This document shows positions 60,616-64,000 of a stretch of 64,000 nt of DNA, piece after piece. The notes below the pieces were generated by a model. It was not told the DNA's origin. It did not search any database and saw only the letters and a program-made list of their open reading frames with translations. This stretch comes from Rahnella laticis. GTDB taxonomy: Bacteria; Pseudomonadota; Gammaproteobacteria; Enterobacterales; Enterobacteriaceae. The translations under genes were made by a program, and so were the position numbers. Each line of letters opens with the position of its first letter. The stretch's first letter is position 1. The stretch lies in NCBI RefSeq assembly GCF_015644585.1, contig NZ_JADOBI010000016.1:61813-125812 (forward strand), written 5' to 3'.

Positions 60616-61278
60616 ATGAAAAAAACAAAACTGATGCAGGCAGCACTGATTACGGGTGCTCTGTTTTTGGCAGGCTGTACTAACCACGTCACACAAAAGG
60701 AAAAATTCTCAGGCTTCCTCGGTGACTATTCCAATCTGACTGAAGTAAAAACCGCATCCGGGAATCCTGTACTGCGCTGGATTGATCCTTCATTCAAAAA
60801 AGCCAATTATTCTTACCTGAAATACGAGCCTATTACGTTCTATCCGGAACCTAAGCCAACGCCACAAATCAGCAAAGAAACGTTGCAAGGTGTACTGGAT
60901 TACGCAAACAGCCGTTTGAAACCAGCCATGGCGGATCGTTTGCAGCTGACTGACCATGCCGGCCCGCGCACCCTGATTTTCCGTGGTGCGATCACCGGCG
61001 TGAATACTTCGGCGGAAGGTTTGCAGTTCTATGAAGTGATTCCGGTTGCACTGGTCATCGCAAGTGCTGAAACGGCCAGCGGACACCGTACACGCGATAC
61101 CGAAGTGTATTTCGAAGGTGAGCTGATCGACGCCAGCACCGGCAAACCGGTCTTCAAAGTCGTACGTAAAGGCTTCGGCAAACAGGTTTCCAATGACACC
61201 CAGAAAGTCACCGCTAACGATCTGAAAGTCGTGATCGATGGTCTGGCAAACGACACCAAACTGTTCCAGTCGAACTAA
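60616..61278 (+). CDS. DUF3313-type outer-membrane lipoprotein
   Basis: A 220-residue predicted lipoprotein. The signal peptide MKKTKLMQAALITGALFLAG ends in a lipobox with Cys21 (LAGCTN); Thr at +2 favours the outer membrane. The mature part matches the DUF3313 layout: KFSGFLGDYSNLTEV, LRWIDPSFKKANYSYLKYEP, and EVYFEGELIDASTGKPVF. Function is unknown. An extended -10 (TGCTATACA, 60572-60580) lies upstream and a strong terminator follows. Confidence 0.88.
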   Translation: MKKTKLMQAALITGALFLAGCTNHVTQKEKFSGFLGDYSNLTEVKTASGNPVLRWIDPSFKKANYSYLKYEPITFYPEPKPTPQISKETLQGVLDYANSRLKPAMADRLQLTDHAGPRTLIFRGAITGVNTSAEGLQFYEVIPVALVIASAETASGHRTRDTEVYFEGELIDASTGKPVFKVVRKGFGKQVSNDTQKVTANDLKVVIDGLANDTKLFQSN

Positions 61279-61305
61279 GTCAGACGCGTTAGCCAGCATT
61301 TTGAG

Positions 61306-61331
61306 AGGCAGCCAGAGGGCTGCCTTTTTTT
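61306..61331 (+). terminator. Terminator after the DUF3313 lipoprotein
   Basis: AGGCAGCC, loop AGAG, GGCTGCCT and a T run. Almost the same sequence recurs after hicB at 62036. Confidence 0.93.
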
Positions 61332-61349
61332 ATTGATAAGAATACTTTT

Positions 61350-61370
61350 TGATATCACATAGTGATATCA
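61350..61370. promoter_or_regulatory. HicB operator palindrome
   Basis: TGATATCAC-ATA-GTGATATCA is a perfect 9-bp inverted repeat 46 bp before hicA. HicB antitoxins autorepress their operons through such dyads; binding here is inferred. Confidence 0.65.
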
Positions 61371-61416
61371 TTTTTATGTTCTGGCGACTCAGCCATTATC
61401 GAAGGATCGACTAATC

Positions 61417-61680
61417 ATGAACATGCTTAATAGCGGACACCTGAAAACGTTACATCTCATTTTTTCCTTGCCTACATCTTCAGCGGTGGAAGGGAGAAAA
61501 ATGGAAGTTTTGTTTATCGCCTTAGGTGCCAAAGTCAGTGAAGGAAAAGGGTCGCGGGTTCGTTTTGAAATCAATAATGTTGTTGCCTCTTTTCATCGAC
61601 CGCACCCGGAGAAAGAAGCAAAAATTTATCAGGTGCGTGATGCCAAAACATTCCTTGAGGCTATAGGAGTAAAACCATGA
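61417..61680 (+). CDS. hicA: HicA-type toxin (mRNA interferase)
   Basis: An 87-residue dsRNA-binding-fold toxin. The active-site His is His60 in VVASFHRPHP, following GKGSRVRFEI. AKTFLEAIGV near the C-terminus is the usual last helix. The N-terminal half (LNSGHLKTLHLIFSLPTSSA) belongs to the longer HicA variants. HicA cleaves mRNA when not bound by HicB. Toxin precedes antitoxin and overlaps it by 4 bp (ATGA), the standard HicAB order. Confidence 0.9.
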   Translation: MNMLNSGHLKTLHLIFSLPTSSAVEGRKMEVLFIALGAKVSEGKGSRVRFEINNVVASFHRPHPEKEAKIYQVRDAKTFLEAIGVKP

Positions 61681-62009
61681 GTACTATGACCTATCAGGGG
61701 TATGCTGCAAAAATTGAATACAGCGATGAAGACAAATCTCTGGTCGGTCGTATAGCCGGAATTCAGGATGTCATCGGTTTTCACGCTGATAATGTCACGG
61801 ACCTTAGGCTTGCTTTCGAAGACGCCGTGGAGGATTACCTGAGCTATTGTTCGGAGCAAGGTCGCGAACCTCAGCGTCCGGCCAGCGGGAAAATAAGCCT
61901 GCGTATACAGCCGGAAGTCCATGCGGCAATCAATGTCGCCGCGGAAGTATCAGGTAAAAGTGTCAATCAATGGATTAGCGACACGTTGATTCAGGCGGTT
62001 CACGGCTAA
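61677..62009 (+). CDS. hicB: HicB-type antitoxin
   Basis: A 110-residue antitoxin. The N-terminal HicB fold (YAAKIEYSDEDKSLVGRIAG, then VTDLRLAFEDAVEDYL) resembles a degenerate HicA and blocks the toxin. The C-terminus (PASGKISLRIQPEVHAAINV to NQWISDTLIQAV) is a ribbon-helix-helix DNA-binding domain. AGGAG stands 7 bp before the ATG. It probably binds the palindrome at 61350-61370. Confidence 0.93.
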   Translation: MSTMTYQGYAAKIEYSDEDKSLVGRIAGIQDVIGFHADNVTDLRLAFEDAVEDYLSYCSEQGREPQRPASGKISLRIQPEVHAAINVAAEVSGKSVNQWISDTLIQAVHG

Positions 62010-62035
62010 CGCTGTACGTTAAACATCTGTTTCCT

Positions 62036-62059
62036 GGCAGCCAAAGGGCTGCCTTTTTT
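62036..62059 (+). terminator. Terminator after hicB
   Basis: GGCAGCC, loop AAAG, GGCTGCC and a T run. One loop base differs from the terminator at 61306-61331. Confidence 0.93.
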
Positions 62060-62079
62060 ATTTTCTTATGCGGCGTTCT

Positions 62080-62973
62080 TCACACCGCACTGCTCATGAA
62101 TTTCCGTAACCAGATATGCGCCGGGTCGCGGTGCGAGCGTTCGTGCCAGTACATGTGCATCTCAAAACCGGGAACTTTTACGGGCGGTTCGGTAAGGTGC
62201 AACGCGGGGTTGCCACGCACCAGACGCTCGGGAAGCATGGCGACTAAATCGGTGGTCAGCAGAACCTGAATGACAAACAGGAAATGCGGCACGGAAAGCA
62301 CCACGCGCCGTGATAATCCGGCTTCTGCCAGCGCGCTGTCGGTGATGCCCTGAAATCCACCACCATCAGGCGAAACGATCACATGCTCAAGCGAGCAAAA
62401 TACCGGCATAGTGACGGGCTTCGCCAGCTGCGGATGTCCTTTCCTGCCGACCAGCACATAACGTTCGGAAAACAATAGCGTGCTGTGCAAATCCTTCAGC
62501 ACCGCTTCCCCCGTATGAAATGCCAGATCCAGTTCTCCACGCTCCATTTTCCGCATGATCCGCACCGGTGATGTCTCAAAAATCGCCAGTTTTGTTCCGG
62601 GCGCAACAGCCCGGAATGCCTGAAGCACAGGCAACACAATGGTGGATTCGCCATAATCCGCCGCGCCCAGATTCCAGGTATTTTCTGCCTTCGACGGATC
62701 GAAAACGTCACCGGCAGAAACCGCAGACGCCAGAGCAGCCAGCGCCTGTTGCAGAGGTTGACGTAATTCATCAGCCCGCGCTGTCGGACGCATGCCGCGC
62801 GGGCCCGGCAGCAGTAGCGGATCGTCAAAAAACTCACGCAATTTAGCCAGCTGAACGCTGATTGAAGGCTGGGAAAGGTTCAGCCGCTGCGCCGCCCGCG
62901 TGACATTGTGCTCCGCGAGCAGAACATCCAGCGTGAGCAATAAGTTGAGATCCAGACGGCCGAAATTATTCAT
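62080..62973 (-). CDS. LysR-family transcriptional regulator
   Basis: A 297-residue LysR regulator. The N-terminal winged helix has LDLNLLLTLDVLLAEHNVTRAAQRLNLSQPSISVQLAKL (about 7-45), the NodD/PecT-like opening. The effector domain follows to the end, with LGAADYGESTIVLPVLQ near 101-117. It is divergent from the flavoprotein gene across 85 bp, so control of that gene is likely. Two 12-bp direct repeats in the gap are good candidates for its site. Confidence 0.92.
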   Translation of the reverse strand: MNNFGRLDLNLLLTLDVLLAEHNVTRAAQRLNLSQPSISVQLAKLREFFDDPLLLPGPRGMRPTARADELRQPLQQALAALASAVSAGDVFDPSKAENTWNLGAADYGESTIVLPVLQAFRAVAPGTKLAIFETSPVRIMRKMERGELDLAFHTGEAVLKDLHSTLLFSERYVLVGRKGHPQLAKPVTMPVFCSLEHVIVSPDGGGFQGITDSALAEAGLSRRVVLSVPHFLFVIQVLLTTDLVAMLPERLVRGNPALHLTEPPVKVPGFEMHMYWHERSHRDPAHIWLRKFMSSAV

Positions 62974-63015
62974 AACTATACCTGGTATATTTTAAATTCA
63001 TTTTAACTATACCTG
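62973..63015. promoter_or_regulatory. Direct repeats in the LysR/quinone reductase gap
   Basis: TAACTATACCTG occurs at 62973-62984 and again at 63004-63015, exactly 31 bp apart (three helical turns). The first also forms ATACC-TG-GTAT. A LysR binding region is the simplest reading. Confidence 0.55.
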
Positions 63016-63058
63016 ACGGCGGCCTACTCTGCTTTCATCACTTAACGGAGAGTTCGCC

Positions 63059-63835
63059 ATGAATATTTTAATCGTCTACGCCCATCCGGAACCAAAGTCC
63101 CTGAACGGTTCACTGAAAGATTTCGCCGTAAAACACCTGGAGGCCGCCGGTCACAGCGTACAGGTTTCCGACCTCTACGCCATGCAATGGAAAGCTCCGC
63201 TGGACGCCGCTGACAATACATCGCCTTCGACGGACATGCCTTTCAATCCTTCTCAGGATTCACAGCGGGCATTCAAAAACGGGACGCAAAGCGCTGACAT
63301 CACCGCCGAGCAGGAAAAACTGCGTTGGGCCGATACCGTAATTTTCCAGTTTCCACTGTGGTGGTTTTCCATGCCCGCCATCATGAAAGGCTGGGTGGAA
63401 CGGGTTTACGCCTACGGATTTGCGTACGGCGTGGGCGAACATTCGGATTCGCACTGGGGCGACCGGTACGGTGAAGGGAATATGTCGGGAAAACGCGCCA
63501 TGCTGATGGTAACGACCGGAGGCTGGGAACCGCATTACAGCGCGCGCGGTATCAACGGTTCCCTAGACGATTTACTGTTCCCCATCCATCACGGGATCCT
63601 GCATTATCCGGGCTTTACCGTGCTCCCGCCGCTGGTGTTCTACCGCACCGGCCGCACGGATGAAGCACGCTTTCATCAGCTTTGCGATGAACTGGCGACC
63701 CGGCTGGATACGCTGGAAACCACAACATCCATCGCCTTCCGCCAGCAAAATGGCGGCGACTATGATATTCCTTCACTGACGCTTAAAGCTGAAATCACGC
63801 CGGAGAAAACCGGGTTTGCGGCGCATTTGAAATAA
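63059..63835 (+). CDS. NAD(P)H:quinone reductase-like flavoprotein (Flavodoxin_2 family)
   Basis: A 258-residue FMN/FAD-dependent reductase of the Flavodoxin_2 (NQO/MdaB/KefF-like) family. The opening MNILIVYAHPEPKSLNGSLK binds the flavin phosphate; FPLWWFSMPAIMKGWVERVY (about 100-119) and MVTTGGWEPHYS are the typical flavin and quinone loops. It probably makes two-electron reductions of quinones or other electrophiles. It is divergent from the LysR gene; GGAGAG precedes the ATG. Confidence 0.9.
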   Translation: MNILIVYAHPEPKSLNGSLKDFAVKHLEAAGHSVQVSDLYAMQWKAPLDAADNTSPSTDMPFNPSQDSQRAFKNGTQSADITAEQEKLRWADTVIFQFPLWWFSMPAIMKGWVERVYAYGFAYGVGEHSDSHWGDRYGEGNMSGKRAMLMVTTGGWEPHYSARGINGSLDDLLFPIHHGILHYPGFTVLPPLVFYRTGRTDEARFHQLCDELATRLDTLETTTSIAFRQQNGGDYDIPSLTLKAEITPEKTGFAAHLK

Positions 63836-64000
63836 CATTCTGAGAGTTTTCGACATAAAAATCTATGGTCACCCCCGTTTTTGCAACACCGATTTTGATT
63901 TATGATGGGCTTGCTTAAATCTATACGGCGTCTGATGGGCAACACTACGTTGCCCGCGCCACGATGAAGTCCGCGCCTGCAGAACCTTAAAAAACGGACG
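63836..64000. other. Right end of the window with an unassigned hairpin
   Basis: No gene is visible in the last 165 bp. GGGCAAC and GTTGCCC (63937-63955) form a 7-bp stem with a 5-nt loop, and AT-rich DNA precedes it. It could be the leader of a gene that starts beyond the window. Confidence 0.3.

Overview
The window is chromosomal DNA of a member of the Enterobacterales. Gene content and protein sequences fit the Yersiniaceae, and I lean towards Rahnella/Ewingella. The basis is E. coli-like proteins in familiar blocks, an ERIC repeat, a CyaR sRNA and a block order unlike E. coli. The genus is an inference from memory and is not proved here. I saw no rRNA, tRNA, prophage, IS element or CRISPR array.

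Region 1 (1-12.7 kb) holds yfeR<>yfeH, ypeB-ligA-zipA (minus strand), cysZ, cysK and the PTS operon ptsH-ptsI-crr, in the E. coli order. Where E. coli has pdxK-yfeK-yfeS there is instead a CpxRA-like two-component system (10.7-12.7 kb). Region 2 (12.9-27.4 kb) holds cysM and the sulfate/thiosulfate importer cysPTWA. It continues with yfeX, yfeY, yfeZ, a YgiW-type BOF protein, ypeA, amiA, hemF, a YaiI-type protein, a nucleoside hydrolase, an ERIC element and maeB. Region 3 (27.8-40.6 kb) holds talA-tktB, then a block that in E. coli lies elsewhere: yegD, an aldo/keto reductase, mdtD-baeS-baeR (with no mdtABC), yegP, trhP(yegQ), the CRP-type sRNA gene cyaR and yegS.

Region 4 (40.6-54.0 kb) is an accessory sugar-acid/arabinoside catabolic cluster. 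It has a GPH transporter plus a YiaK-like oxidoreductase, manD(rspA)-rspB, an ACS-family and an MHS-family transporter, a GH127 beta-L-arabinofuranosidase with its own GPH transporter and a divergent AraC regulator, and an RspR-type GntR regulator. An identical 17-bp palindromic site precedes both the GPH/oxidoreductase operon and manD-rspB. This suggests one regulator, most simply the local RspR homologue.

Region 5 (54.0-64.0 kb) is mixed. It has three genes I cannot identify, and thiM-thiD under a TPP riboswitch. A regulator/PhzF/RidA operon follows, with an additional 35-residue membrane ORF. The rest is a GNAT protein, a DUF3313-type lipoprotein, a HicAB module with a perfect operator palindrome between two near-identical terminators, and a LysR regulator divergent from an NAD(P)H:quinone reductase-like flavoprotein.

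Much of the left half serves sulfur assimilation (cysZ, cysK, cysM, cysPTWA) and central carbon flow (PTS, maeB, talA, tktB). Two envelope-stress-type two-component systems, a possible sigma-E promoter before yfeY and a PmrA/QseB-like box before the BOF gene suggest a strong envelope-stress component.
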